A stretch of 64,000 nt of DNA from Nocardia huaxiensis (GCF_013744875.1 NZ_CP059399.1:6944001-7008000), one strand, 5' to 3'; positions 18,895 through 27,567 are shown, counted from the stretch's first letter. Numbers and translations are program-made. The notes: a model not told the origin generated them from the letters alone.

Positions 18895-20403
18895 GTGGTC
18901 TCGCGGCGGGGTTTTCTCACTGGAATCGCTGTCACCTCTGTGGCGCTGGCCACGGGGTGTGCGGGCGGACGGTCCGCAGGATCGGCCGGGGCGGCGGGCG
19001 GGACGCGGGCGTTGCCGATTCCGCCGTTGGCGGAGGCGACCGTGGATGCGGCGGGGGTGCGCGATTTCCGGTTGGAGGCGCGGGCGGGGAGCACCGAGAT
19101 GGTGGCGGGGAAGGCCACTGCGACTTGGGGATTCAATGGGGCGGTGCTAGGGCCGACATTGCGGGCGCGGCGGGGTGAGGCGGTTCGGGTGCGGGTGCGG
19201 AATTCGCTGGCGGAGGCTACGACGGTGCACTGGCATGGGATGCATGTGCCGGCGCATTCGGATGGGGGACCGCATCAGATGATCGCGCCGGGCGGGGAGT
19301 GGACGGCGGAATGGACTGTGGCGCAACAGGCGGGGACGCTCTGGTATCACCCGCATCCGCACGGGGTGACCGAAAAGCATGTGTACCGGGGGCTTTCGGG
19401 GCTGTTCCTGGTCGACGACGATGAGGCGGATGCGCTCGGGTTGCCGAATCGGTATGGGGTGGATGACATTCCGCTGGTTGTGCAGGATCGGCGGTTCACC
19501 GGGGATGGCGCGTTGGATGAGTCTTCGCCGGGGGATGTCGGGTTGCTGGGGGATACGGTCATCGTCAATGGGGTTGCGGGAGCGCATTTCGATGCGGGGG
19601 CCGAGCGGGTGCGGTTCCGGATTCTGAACGGGTCGTCGGGGCGGTTGTACCACCTCGGGTTCTCCGATGATCGGGAGTTCCATCTGGTGGGCACCGACGG
19701 TGGGCTGCTGCCGAATTCGGTGTCGCTGAGGCGGATTCTGCTCAGTCCGGGTGAGCGGGCCGAGATCGTGGTGGCACTGCGGGCGGGTGAGCCGGTGACG
19801 CTGCGGTCGGTGCCGGTGACCGAGCGGGCCGGGATCGATCGAGCGGCCGAGTTCGGGTTCGATGACAGCTTCGACCTTCTGCGGATCCGCCCGGCGACTG
19901 ACCTGTCCCCCGCCGCGCCGGTGCCTGCCGCGTTGCTTCCCATGGCCGTGCTGGCCTCGCGGGACGCCGCGGTCGACCATGCCTTCGAGCTGAAGTGGTT
20001 CATGATCAACAACCAGCGCATGGACATGAATCGCATCGATATGACGATTCCGGTGGACAGCACGCAGGTGTGGACGGTGCGCAACGACGACAACTGGCCG
20101 CACAACTTCCATGTGCACGATGTGCAGTTCCAGGTGCTGGCGGTGGATGGGCGGACGCCGCCGCCGGAGCTGTCGGGCTGGAAGGACACGCTGTACACGC
20201 CGCCGGGGGTGACCTACACCCTGGCCATGCATTTCGCCGACTACACCGATCCGACGATTCCGTACATGTTCCACTGCCATCTGCTGCTGCACGAGGATCG
20301 CGGCATGATGGGTCAGTTCCTGGTGCTGGCACCCGGTCAGCAACCCGCGCCCATGACCATGCCGATGGACCTGCCCAGCTCGGGACACGGACAACACTCA
20401 TGA
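18895..20403 (+). CDS. Tat-exported multicopper oxidase
   Basis: 502 residues from the GTG at 18895 with AAAGGAG 5 bases upstream. The N terminus is a twin-arginine signal (SRRGFLTG) ending in ATGC, so it may also be lipidated. Copper ligands form the standard four motifs: HWHG at 112-115, HPHPHG at 152-157, HNFHVHD in the third domain, and HCHLLLHEDRGM from residue 460, with Met as axial ligand of type 1 copper. The family oxidises phenols, metals (Cu(I), Mn(II), Fe(II)) or pigments using O2. Divergent from the sensor kinase, suggesting stress- or metal-linked control. Short Met/His tail follows. Confidence 0.93.
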   Translation: MVSRRGFLTGIAVTSVALATGCAGGRSAGSAGAAGGTRALPIPPLAEATVDAAGVRDFRLEARAGSTEMVAGKATATWGFNGAVLGPTLRARRGEAVRVRVRNSLAEATTVHWHGMHVPAHSDGGPHQMIAPGGEWTAEWTVAQQAGTLWYHPHPHGVTEKHVYRGLSGLFLVDDDEADALGLPNRYGVDDIPLVVQDRRFTGDGALDESSPGDVGLLGDTVIVNGVAGAHFDAGAERVRFRILNGSSGRLYHLGFSDDREFHLVGTDGGLLPNSVSLRRILLSPGERAEIVVALRAGEPVTLRSVPVTERAGIDRAAEFGFDDSFDLLRIRPATDLSPAAPVPAALLPMAVLASRDAAVDHAFELKWFMINNQRMDMNRIDMTIPVDSTQVWTVRNDDNWPHNFHVHDVQFQVLAVDGRTPPPELSGWKDTLYTPPGVTYTLAMHFADYTDPTIPYMFHCHLLLHEDRGMMGQFLVLAPGQQPAPMTMPMDLPSSGHGQHS

Positions 20404-20464
20404 CACGCGCACAGCTGCCGCCCGGCGCACCGGCGAGGTGCGCGGGGCACTACCGTATGCGCTC

Positions 20465-21208
20465 GTGCTGGTGCTGCTGCCTCCTTCCGAAACCAAGTCC
20501 GACGGCGGGTCGGGCGGTCCGCTGAATCTGGATTCGCTGGCCATGCCGCAGCTCACGGCGGTGCGCGACAAGCTCGTCACGCAGTTGACCAAGCTGGCGG
20601 CCGATCCCGACGCGTCGCGCGCGGCGCTGGGGCTGGGCAAGGGTGCGGAGGCGGAGATCGCGCGCAATGCCGCGCTGCGCAGCTCGCCCACGCGTCCGGC
20701 GCTGGATCGCTACACCGGCGTGCTGTACGACGCGCTGGACGCCCCGGGCTTCACGAAGGCCCAGCGCGCCAAGGCGGATGCGCGCCTGGCGATCGGTTCG
20801 GCGCTGTTCGGTGTGATCCGGGCGGGCGATCCTATTCCGGCGTACCGGCTTTCGGGTGGTTCGAAGCTGCCGGGTCAGCCGACGCTGCAGGCGGTGTGGA
20901 AGCAGGTGCTGCCCGAGGCGCTGCGGGCGGAGACCGACGGCGCGCTCACCATCGATCTGCGGTCGGGCACCTACCAGAATCTGGGCCGCATCCCCGGCGC
21001 GGTGACCGCGACGGTGCTCACCGAGCGCCCGGACGGGAGCCGAACGGTGGTGAGCCACTTCAACAAACACCACAAGGGCCTGCTGGCGCGAGCGCTGGTG
21101 CTCTCACGCACCGAGCCGGCCGATATCGGCGGGGTGGCGCGGGTGGCCGAGAAGTTCGGGTTGCGCTGCGAAATCGCCTCGCCGACAGAACTTCTCGTCC
21201 TGACCTGA
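20465..21208 (+). CDS. yaaA: Peroxide stress protein YaaA (DUF328/UPF0246)
   Basis: 247 residues from the GTG at 20465, giving the family N terminus VLLPPSETKSDGG; a GTG nine codons earlier is also possible. YaaA limits free iron and Fenton damage during peroxide stress in E. coli and binds DNA. Recognisable segments include YTGVLYDALDAPGFTKAQRA, YRLSGGSKLPG and HFNKHHKGLLARALV. It starts 61 bases after the multicopper oxidase on the same strand, so the two could share a transcript linked to metal/oxidative stress. The gene converges on the next one with 11 bases between stops. Confidence 0.92.
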   Translation: MLVLLPPSETKSDGGSGGPLNLDSLAMPQLTAVRDKLVTQLTKLAADPDASRAALGLGKGAEAEIARNAALRSSPTRPALDRYTGVLYDALDAPGFTKAQRAKADARLAIGSALFGVIRAGDPIPAYRLSGGSKLPGQPTLQAVWKQVLPEALRAETDGALTIDLRSGTYQNLGRIPGAVTATVLTERPDGSRTVVSHFNKHHKGLLARALVLSRTEPADIGGVARVAEKFGLRCEIASPTELLVLT

Positions 21209-21219
21209 TTGCTACCGCG

Positions 21220-21714
21220 TCACTGCTTGGCGGCGGCGTGGCTCGGCAGCACGCAGACCGCGTCCAGTCCGAGGACGTGGTTGAGCCGGCCGAAGGCGAG
21301 CCAGGAGCCGATGCACATGGACAGCTCCACGATTTCGGCGTGCGAGTAGTGCGCCTTCATGCGCTCCCAGAACTCGTCGTCGAGATTGTGGTGGTCCTGG
21401 GCGTACCGCTCGGCGTATTCGGCCGCGAGCTTGGCGCGGGTGTCGAGGGCGTCGCTGGTGCGCCACTGCTCGACCTCGTCGATGAAGGTGTCCTCGACCT
21501 TCTCGCCATTGCGGTCGGTCCGCCAGTCCAGGCAGAACAGGCAGCCGTTGATGGCCGCGATGCGCAGCCGGGCGGCTTCGAATTCGCGCAGCCCGAGGGT
21601 GGTGTGCTCGTAGACGGCGAGGGAGAACTGGGAGGCGGCGATGCCGATGCCCGGCACCATCTCGCCCCACACGTAGCCGATGGGATCCTTGCCTTCGGGA
21701 ATGTCGATGATCAT
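21220..21714 (-). CDS. Carboxymuconolactone decarboxylase/AhpD-like protein
   Basis: 164 residues. The CxxC pair is C58-C61 in NGCLFCLDWRT, followed by helices with a His in MKAHYSHAEIVELSM, the AhpD-like all-helical fold. Members act as alkylhydroperoxidases or decarboxylases; the intact CxxC suggests redox activity. The ATG overlaps the stop of the upstream dehydrogenase gene (ATGA), so both are made together and may act in one pathway. Confidence 0.85.
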   Translation of the reverse strand: MIIDIPEGKDPIGYVWGEMVPGIGIAASQFSLAVYEHTTLGLREFEAARLRIAAINGCLFCLDWRTDRNGEKVEDTFIDEVEQWRTSDALDTRAKLAAEYAERYAQDHHNLDDEFWERMKAHYSHAEIVELSMCIGSWLAFGRLNHVLGLDAVCVLPSHAAAKQ

Positions 21715-22790
21715 GATTGGGCCTTTCCGAGAATGCCGACAGCGGGTCGCAGGGGGACGTCGAGGGCGTCGTAGAGTCCGGGTTCGGCGGCGGCGAGCCA
21801 GTCGATGGCGCCGACCAATCTGCCTACGGCGGTGGCGTTTCCGCCCGCGGAGCGATTGCCGTCCTCGTCGGTGGCCTCGATGCTGACCTCGATGCGCGGA
21901 CGGCCCTCGATGATCACCCGGTGCGCTCCGTCGCCGGTGGGCGGGGTGGGCCAGTCGGGTGCGCAGGAGGCGTGGATCCGGGTGACGTGTTCGATGACGA
22001 TGCGCGGTTGCCCGCCGATGATGCCCTGCACCTCGAATCGCACCGCGCCCTGCGTGCCGGTCTCGAACTCCCCCATCCGTTCGGTGCTGACGGTGGCGTC
22101 GAGCGCGCGCCGGTCCAGGGTTTCGCGGATCTCGTCGAGTTCGGCGCCGAGCGCACGCGCCATGAGCCGAATCTGCCCGCCCCACACCATGGTCGGCACG
22201 CCGGCGGCGAGCATGGGCGGCTGATAGTCCATGGGCTGTCCCATGCCGACCAGGTAGCGCACAGAGTCGGGCTGGTCGTAGGTGGTGTAGTCGAAGATCT
22301 CCTGGCAGCGGATGACGTCGACGGTGCTGGCGAGTCCGGCCACCAGCAGGGGCAGCACATCGTTGCCCCAGCCCGGGTCGATGCCGGAGACGAACAGCGA
22401 ACCACCGCCCTCGGCAACGGCTTTCAGCACCTGGTCGCGTAATTCGGCCGGGGCGCTGCGCTGGTCGTAGAAGGGGTAGAGGGCGGGCGTGACGACGGCG
22501 GCCCCGGCGCGCACGGCGCGCAGAATGTCTTCGAAGGCTTCCATCGGCCGGATGTCGCCGGAGGCGGCGTACACCACGGCACGGGGCCCGGCGGCGAGGG
22601 CGGCGTCGATGTCGTCGGTGGCGGTGACACCCAATTCGGTGTCGAGTCCGGCGAGTTCGCCCGCGTCCTTACCGACTTTTTCGGGGTCGTGGACGAGGAC
22701 ACCGGAGAGCGTGAGGGCCGGGTGCGCGGCGACGGCGCGGATGGCTGCCCGGCCGACATTGCCGGTGCCCCAGACCAGGGTGGCGATCAT
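21711..22790 (-). CDS. DapB-like NAD(P)H-dependent dehydrogenase
   Basis: 359 residues. Rossmann nucleotide site VWGTGNVGRAAIRAV at the N terminus (residues 7-21), then ASGDIRP and FVSGIDPGWGNDVLPLLVAG. It resembles the mycobacterial dihydrodipicolinate-reductase-like group and 2,4-diaminopentanoate dehydrogenase rather than true DapB, since it is longer and lacks the lysine-pathway SGTT/KK motif that I would expect. Substrate is unknown, perhaps an amino or keto compound. It is translationally coupled to the AhpD-like gene. Confidence 0.82.
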   Translation of the reverse strand: MIATLVWGTGNVGRAAIRAVAAHPALTLSGVLVHDPEKVGKDAGELAGLDTELGVTATDDIDAALAAGPRAVVYAASGDIRPMEAFEDILRAVRAGAAVVTPALYPFYDQRSAPAELRDQVLKAVAEGGGSLFVSGIDPGWGNDVLPLLVAGLASTVDVIRCQEIFDYTTYDQPDSVRYLVGMGQPMDYQPPMLAAGVPTMVWGGQIRLMARALGAELDEIRETLDRRALDATVSTERMGEFETGTQGAVRFEVQGIIGGQPRIVIEHVTRIHASCAPDWPTPPTGDGAHRVIIEGRPRIEVSIEATDEDGNRSAGGNATAVGRLVGAIDWLAAAEPGLYDALDVPLRPAVGILGKAQS

Positions 22791-22870
22791 GCGGGGAGGT
22801 TAGCAATGGGTGGGTCCCCGCCGGGGCGGTTTCGAGAACACGTTTCAGTTTTGCCGCCCCGGGGGCTCGT

Positions 22871-23608
22871 TCAGCCGCCCAGCGCCGACAGCTGCCCGTC
22901 GAGTTCGGCGACCCAATCGGCGTCGCCGACCTCCTGATGATCGACGAACAGCGACCCGTAGACAGCGCCCCTGCGCTCATCGATCTCGAGCACCACCTCC
23001 ACCCCGTCCTCGCCCGCGACGAAGGTGAGCTCGAGTTCCTCGAGGGCCGGAAACTCCGGCGAGGGCGCGAATTCGATCCGCTGATGGAACGGCAGATCCA
23101 TCTGAAGTCCGCGAACCCAGCCCTCCGCTACCTCGGCGCGGTGCAGATGGAAGCCGAGATTCTCCAGGCCGGACAGGATTTCGTACTGCGCGGGCAGCGG
23201 CTCGATGTGCAGCGGATCGCCCTCGTCCGCGTCCACCGCACCGGCGATGTCGAGGACGGCGCGCACTGCGACATGCATTCCGGGGAGCGGGCTTTCGTCG
23301 TACGTGGTGAGCGGCGTCTCGAACGGCGCGTACAGCTCGAAGGCGAACTCGTAGGCTTGGTGGGCGTCGAGGGCGAGCAGCCCGTGCAGGCGGGTGTGGC
23401 CGAAGCGGTGCGCCACCGTGAGCTCGTCGCCGGCCTCGACGCGGGTGACGAATTCGGCGGCAATCTCGGCGATGTCCTGGCGAATCTCACCGCCGCGCAA
23501 CCGAATCACGCCCTGAACCGGCTCACCCGGCCGAACCGCCGCGGAATGCAGCTCGGTTTCGACCTCCACGCCACCGACACCGGCAGCAGACAGCAACCTC
23601 TGGAACAT
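22871..23608 (-). CDS. Spo0M-like sporulation-control family protein (copy 1)
   Basis: 245 residues. The N terminus MFQRLLSAAGVGGVEVETEL and VQGVIRLRGG are hallmarks of the Spo0M family, an arrestin-like double beta-sandwich described in Bacillus as affecting sporulation and cell-cycle events. Later segments FETPLTTYDESPLPGM and LPFHQRIEFAPS match the family as well. It is divergent from an ATP-grasp gene 124 bases away and is clearly paralogous to the gene at 25465-26238. Function in a non-sporulating actinobacterium is unknown. Confidence 0.9.
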   Translation of the reverse strand: MFQRLLSAAGVGGVEVETELHSAAVRPGEPVQGVIRLRGGEIRQDIAEIAAEFVTRVEAGDELTVAHRFGHTRLHGLLALDAHQAYEFAFELYAPFETPLTTYDESPLPGMHVAVRAVLDIAGAVDADEGDPLHIEPLPAQYEILSGLENLGFHLHRAEVAEGWVRGLQMDLPFHQRIEFAPSPEFPALEELELTFVAGEDGVEVVLEIDERRGAVYGSLFVDHQEVGDADWVAELDGQLSALGG

Positions 23609-23732
23609 ACGGCCATCCTGACAACCTCCTGAGAGTTGTGCCACCTCGGCCGCGACCGTGTTGCGCTTCGGCGGGCGGAACGGATGATCGAGATGACGGA
23701 ACGGCAAACAGGCTGGGCCGCAAGGGATCAGC

Positions 23733-24641
23733 GTGAGAGTACGGGGGAGCGCCGTGGCGGCTCGGATGAGTTTCTGCTTTCCGGTGGAGGAGCAGTATCG
23801 CGGCGACGGCATGCCGAACCAGGTGGCGCGCCAGCTACGCAGGTGGGGGCACCGGGTCGAGGTGCTGCGGCCGGGTGGTGAACTGCTGGAGCTGAATTCG
23901 CTCGTGCGGTCCGGCCGCCACGACGCGTGGGTGCTCAAAACCGTCTCGGGCGGGCCGGGTCTGGGGCTGCTGGAAGCCGCGGCGGCGTGCGGGCTGACCA
24001 CCATCAATGACGCGCGCGCCATTCGCGGGGTCCGGGACAAGGCGGCGGCGGCCGTGATCGCGGCGGGCAGCGGGCTGCCGGTGCCGCAGACCTGGGCGGC
24101 GGCGCGCCTGGCGGATCTGGCTCGAATATCCGGTGGCCGTTACCCCTTGGTGGTCAAGCCCGCCGATGGAAGTTCCGGTCGCGGCGTGCACCTGGTGCGG
24201 CGGCCGGAGGAACTGCTGGCGCTGGCGGGGGAATTCGCGGGCGCGGGGCTGCTCATCGCGCAGCCGTACGTACCGAATTCCGGTGTGGACCTGAAGGTTT
24301 ACTGCGTGGGTGGCCGGTTGTACGGCACCGAGCGGACCTCGCCGCTGGAGCACGGGCGCGAGGTGCGCGACCGGCCGGTGCCGCTGACCTCCGAGGTGGC
24401 CGCCATCGCCGCGCGGATCGGCGAGATCTTCGGGCTCGACCTGTACGGGGTGGATATCGTGCACGGTCCGGACGGGCCGATCGTGGTGGATATCAATGAC
24501 TTTCCCAGTTTTCGCAAGGTGCCGCGCGCGGTGGAGACGGTGGCGCACGCGGTGCTCGAGCTGGCGCGCCATGGCACGTCCCGGCCGGTGCTGCGGCCGG
24601 TCGAGTTCGACAGCCGTGTGCCGGTGGCCGCGCGCTGGTGA
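23733..24641 (+). CDS. ATP-grasp (RimK-like) ligase, canonical copy
   Basis: 302 residues from the GTG at 23733 (AAGGGA 6 bases upstream); an ATG 11 codons later is possible. RimK-type enzymes ligate amino acids to carboxyl groups through acyl phosphate. Features: pre-grasp domain 1-90; Lys142 in LVVKPADG; glycine-rich loop GSSGRG at 146-151; LIAQPYVPNSGVDLKVYCVGG; and metal ligands Asp253 and Asn255 in VVDINDFPSF, where Asp takes the place of the common Glu. It overlaps the next ATP-grasp gene by GTGA and is divergent from Spo0M copy 1. Confidence 0.9.
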   Translation: MRVRGSAVAARMSFCFPVEEQYRGDGMPNQVARQLRRWGHRVEVLRPGGELLELNSLVRSGRHDAWVLKTVSGGPGLGLLEAAAACGLTTINDARAIRGVRDKAAAAVIAAGSGLPVPQTWAAARLADLARISGGRYPLVVKPADGSSGRGVHLVRRPEELLALAGEFAGAGLLIAQPYVPNSGVDLKVYCVGGRLYGTERTSPLEHGREVRDRPVPLTSEVAAIAARIGEIFGLDLYGVDIVHGPDGPIVVDINDFPSFRKVPRAVETVAHAVLELARHGTSRPVLRPVEFDSRVPVAARW

Positions 24642-25501
24642 AGCGCATCCTCAGGAAATCCCTACGCACCGAGAGTCATCCGCTCATGAGAATCGGCCTG
24701 CTCACCGCGAATGCGGACCATCCCTTGCTCGCGGCCACCGCGGCGCTGCTCGTCGAAGGCGGGCATCGGGTCGAAACCCTCTCCCCCACGGCCGGTTTGC
24801 CCGCCCGGCTCGCTGATGTGTACCTGCTCAAGGCGCGCACACCCGCGGCGATTCGGCTGGCTCGCACCCTCGAGCGGCACGGGATTCCGGTCCTCAATTC
24901 GGCCGCCGCGACGGAGTTCTGCCAGGACCGCGTGGATATGGCGCGGCGGGCCGTGGCCGCCGGATTGCCTTTTCCCGCGACGGCGGCCTGGTCACGGCTG
25001 GGAAATCTCACGGGTCCGCTGGAGCGGCCACTGGTGGTGAAGAGCCGCCGCAGTCGCCGTGATGATCTGGTCCGCCGGGTCGCGGATGCCGCCGAACTGC
25101 GTGCGCTGGCGCGGCTGTGGCCGGACGAGCCGGTGGTGCTACAGGATTGGGTGCCCGGCACCGGCTGGGATCACAAGCTGTGGGTGGTGGCGGGGCAGGT
25201 GTTCGCCGCACTGCGGCAGTCCGAATTCACCTCCGGCACACGGGTTCCCGACCAGCCGCTGACCGGATCGCATCCGTGGGTGGAGCTGGCGCTGCGGGTC
25301 GGGGAGGTGTTCGGTCTCGAGGTGTACGGCGTGGATCTGCTGGAGTCGGAAGGCAAACCGGTGATCATCGATGTCAATGCCTTCCCCGGCATGCGAGGTC
25401 AGGACGGCGCAGCGCACGCGCTGGCCGCCCGGACCCTCGAGATCGCACAGCGCACCCTCGACGCTCAGTGCCCGCGCGAGGCCATGGCCGCCAGGCGCTG
25501 A
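24638..25501 (+). CDS. ATP-grasp (RimK-like) protein with altered nucleotide loop
   Basis: 287 residues from the GTG at 24638 overlapping the previous stop; an ATG at 24686 gives the shorter MRIGLLTANADH start. The layout matches its neighbour: Lys135 in LVVKSRRS, VVLQDWVPGTGWDHKLWVV, GLEVYGVDLLES, and IIDVNAFPGMRG with Asp245/Asn247. The glycine-rich loop is replaced by SRRSRRDD (136-143), so ATP binding may be changed or lost. It could be a partner subunit of the first ligase or have another specificity. Its 3' end overlaps the convergent Spo0M copy 2 by 37 bases. Confidence 0.85.
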   Translation: MKRILRKSLRTESHPLMRIGLLTANADHPLLAATAALLVEGGHRVETLSPTAGLPARLADVYLLKARTPAAIRLARTLERHGIPVLNSAAATEFCQDRVDMARRAVAAGLPFPATAAWSRLGNLTGPLERPLVVKSRRSRRDDLVRRVADAAELRALARLWPDEPVVLQDWVPGTGWDHKLWVVAGQVFAALRQSEFTSGTRVPDQPLTGSHPWVELALRVGEVFGLEVYGVDLLESEGKPVIIDVNAFPGMRGQDGAAHALAARTLEIAQRTLDAQCPREAMAARR

Positions 25502-26238
25502 TCCAGCACGGCCGTCCAATCCACGTGGCTGAGCGCGTTGTAATCCACGAACAGCACGTCGTACACGTCGCTGCCCTCGCTGTACCAGCTGCCCTTCTTG
25601 TCGCCCTCGAGGATCACGTCCATCCCGTCGGGCCGGGCCACGAAGGTGACCTCGAGCTGGTTCAGCCGCGGATACCGGTAGGACGCACCGAATTCGATCT
25701 CCTGATAGAACGGCAGCTCCTGCCGGATGCCGCGCAGCCCGCCCCATTCGCAGTCGGCCGAGCGCAGCGGCAGTCCGAGTTGTTCGAGCGCGGACAGGAT
25801 CACGTGCTGGGCCGGCAGGGCGCCGATGCCGATGGGGTCACTGTCGCCGGTGTCGACCGCGCCCGCGATCTCCACGATGGTGCGCACCGAGACGGCCATG
25901 CCGGGCAGATGCCGCCCGTTGTAGAAGGTGATGGGCGCTTCCAGCGGGGTGTAGAGCCCGAACGGAATGTCGTAGAGCGCGCCGGGCGGCAGCCGCAGCG
26001 GGCCGTGCACGTCGGTGCGGTGGAAGCCGCGGTGGCTGCTCTGCTCCTCCTCGGTGTGCTCGAGTTCGACGCGGGTCACGAATTCGACTGCGACGCGGGT
26101 GATGTCCTGTTCGGCACCGCCGCCCTTGAGCCGGATGACGCCGTGGACGGTGCCGCCGGGCTGGACTCCGGGTGTGTGCAACTCGGTTTCCACCTCGGCG
26201 CCGCCCACCCCGACGGACGCCAGCAACTTTTTGAACAT
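25465..26238 (-). CDS. Spo0M-like sporulation-control family protein (copy 2)
   Basis: 257 residues beginning MFKKLLASVGVGGAEVETEL, nearly identical in pattern to copy 1, with VHGVIRLKGG, LEAPITFYNGRHLPGM and LPFYQEIEFGAS in the same order. The arrestin-like two-sandwich fold is expected. C-terminal residues differ most between copies. It converges on and overlaps the second ATP-grasp gene by 37 bases. Together the four genes form a mirror-symmetric cassette. Confidence 0.9.
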   Translation of the reverse strand: MFKKLLASVGVGGAEVETELHTPGVQPGGTVHGVIRLKGGGAEQDITRVAVEFVTRVELEHTEEEQSSHRGFHRTDVHGPLRLPPGALYDIPFGLYTPLEAPITFYNGRHLPGMAVSVRTIVEIAGAVDTGDSDPIGIGALPAQHVILSALEQLGLPLRSADCEWGGLRGIRQELPFYQEIEFGASYRYPRLNQLEVTFVARPDGMDVILEGDKKGSWYSEGSDVYDVLFVDYNALSHVDWTAVLDQRLAAMASRGH

Positions 26239-26342
26239 GGGGACAGTCTTGTGCCCGGCGGCGTCCAGGTCCACCCGGGGCGGCGTCCGGGTGGCCGAAA
26301 CCCGGCATTGATCTCCGCGAGAACCTGTTCTAACTTTCGCGC

Positions 26343-26825
26343 ATGGACACCATCGCACTCGAACAGATCCGGGCGCTCAAGCACCGGTATCTGCGGACCC
26401 TGGACCTCAAGCAGTGGGACGACTTCGGCGACACGCTGTGCACGGATGTGGTCGGCTCGTACGGATCGCCCTCGGGCGGCGGGCCGCTGGAATTCACCGA
26501 CCGCGAGGCGCTGGTCGGCTACATGCGCGGCGCGCTGAGCGGGAACATCATCACCGTGCACGTCGCCAACCATCCGGAGATCGAAGTGGACGGTGAAACC
26601 GCCCGTGGCACTTGGTGTCTGGAGGACACGGTGATCGTCCCCGACTTCGATATCCTGATTCGCGGCGCGGCCTACTACCACGACACCTACCGTCGCGAGG
26701 ACGGCGTGTGGCGGATCGCGAGCACCGCCTATCAGCGCATCTTCGAAGCCAAGATGTCGACCGACGCGCTGCCGGGGTTCGCGCTCACCGCCAATCGCTG
26801 GGCGGAAATGACTGCGCCACAGTAA
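26343..26825 (+). CDS. SnoaL/NTF2-like protein
   Basis: 160 residues with the cone-shaped alpha+beta fold of the SnoaL_4 group: IRALKHRYLRTLDLKQWDDF at the start, FTDREALVGYMRGAL, then strands WCLEDTVIV, YYHDTYRREDGVWRIASTAYQR. The family includes small dehydratases, hydrolases and unknown proteins; the catalytic role cannot be told. It converges on the oxidoreductase gene with three bases between stops. Confidence 0.88.
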   Translation: MDTIALEQIRALKHRYLRTLDLKQWDDFGDTLCTDVVGSYGSPSGGGPLEFTDREALVGYMRGALSGNIITVHVANHPEIEVDGETARGTWCLEDTVIVPDFDILIRGAAYYHDTYRREDGVWRIASTAYQRIFEAKMSTDALPGFALTANRWAEMTAPQ

Positions 26826-26828
26826 TAG

Positions 26829-27506
26829 TCAGCGGGTGGCGGCCTCCACGAGCTTGCGGATGGCGGCCGCGTCAGCATTGGCGGCCGGGCTCTCCCAGAA
26901 CGGTTCGCGGGCCGCGTACGGGGTGGCGTAGGCGGGCGTATCCGGCTGGATGCGCCAGCTCTCGGCGAGCGTTCCGACGTCGACGGTGTCGTAGCCGAGC
27001 GCGTCGATCAGTTGCGCCGCAGCGACTTTGGCCTCGGTATCCACACCCGCGATGGGCAGCGCGGTGCGGTCGTCCGCGCCGTGCGGCCGCCCCAGCACGG
27101 CCAGGTGCTCGAAGTAGATGGTGTTGAACGCCTTCACCACTCGCGAGCGCGGCAGATGCCGTTGCAGCAGTTCACTGCTGGTGATGGTGCCGGCCGCCAG
27201 ATCCGGGAATTCGCCGTCGCGATCCGGATAGTAGTTGTTGGTGTCGATGACGACCTTGCCGATCAGTGGATCGGCCGGGATCTGCTGATATGCCCTGAGC
27301 GGCACCGTCACCACGACGATATCCCCGGCAGTGGCGGCCTCCTCGGGCGTGCCCGCCCTCGCCCGCTCCCCCAGCTCGGCCACCAGATCCTGGAGGGTCT
27401 CCGGGCCGCGCGAATTGCTCAGCACCACATCGATTCCCGCCGCGACCGCCAGCCGAGCCAGCGTGCCGCCGATTTTCCCACTGCCGATCAATCCCAGCGT
27501 TGTCAT
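26829..27506 (-). CDS. NADPH-dependent F420 reductase-like oxidoreductase
   Basis: 225 residues starting at the ATG at 27506. The Rossmann site is TLGLIGSGKIGGTLARLAVA, with SNSRGPETL just after the second strand, a pattern that recognises NADP phosphate. VIDTNNYYPDRDGEF and VVKAFNTIYFEHLA are typical of the F420-dependent NADP reductase/YdjA-like group. It likely reduces or oxidises F420 with NADP, or acts on another small substrate. It follows the ArsR gene by 61 bases on the same strand. Confidence 0.82.
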   Translation of the reverse strand: MTTLGLIGSGKIGGTLARLAVAAGIDVVLSNSRGPETLQDLVAELGERARAGTPEEAATAGDIVVVTVPLRAYQQIPADPLIGKVVIDTNNYYPDRDGEFPDLAAGTITSSELLQRHLPRSRVVKAFNTIYFEHLAVLGRPHGADDRTALPIAGVDTEAKVAAAQLIDALGYDTVDVGTLAESWRIQPDTPAYATPYAAREPFWESPAANADAAAIRKLVEAATR

Positions 27507-27567
27507 GCCGGGTGCCAACACGGCGGGCACGGCCAATGTTCCCGATCTTCCTGGCGCGCCCGGGTTC

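Noticed and set aside
22871-24040. A 389-codon form of Spo0M copy 1
   Set aside because: The first 144 codons overlap the divergent ATP-grasp gene; the family start MFQRLL lies at 23608.
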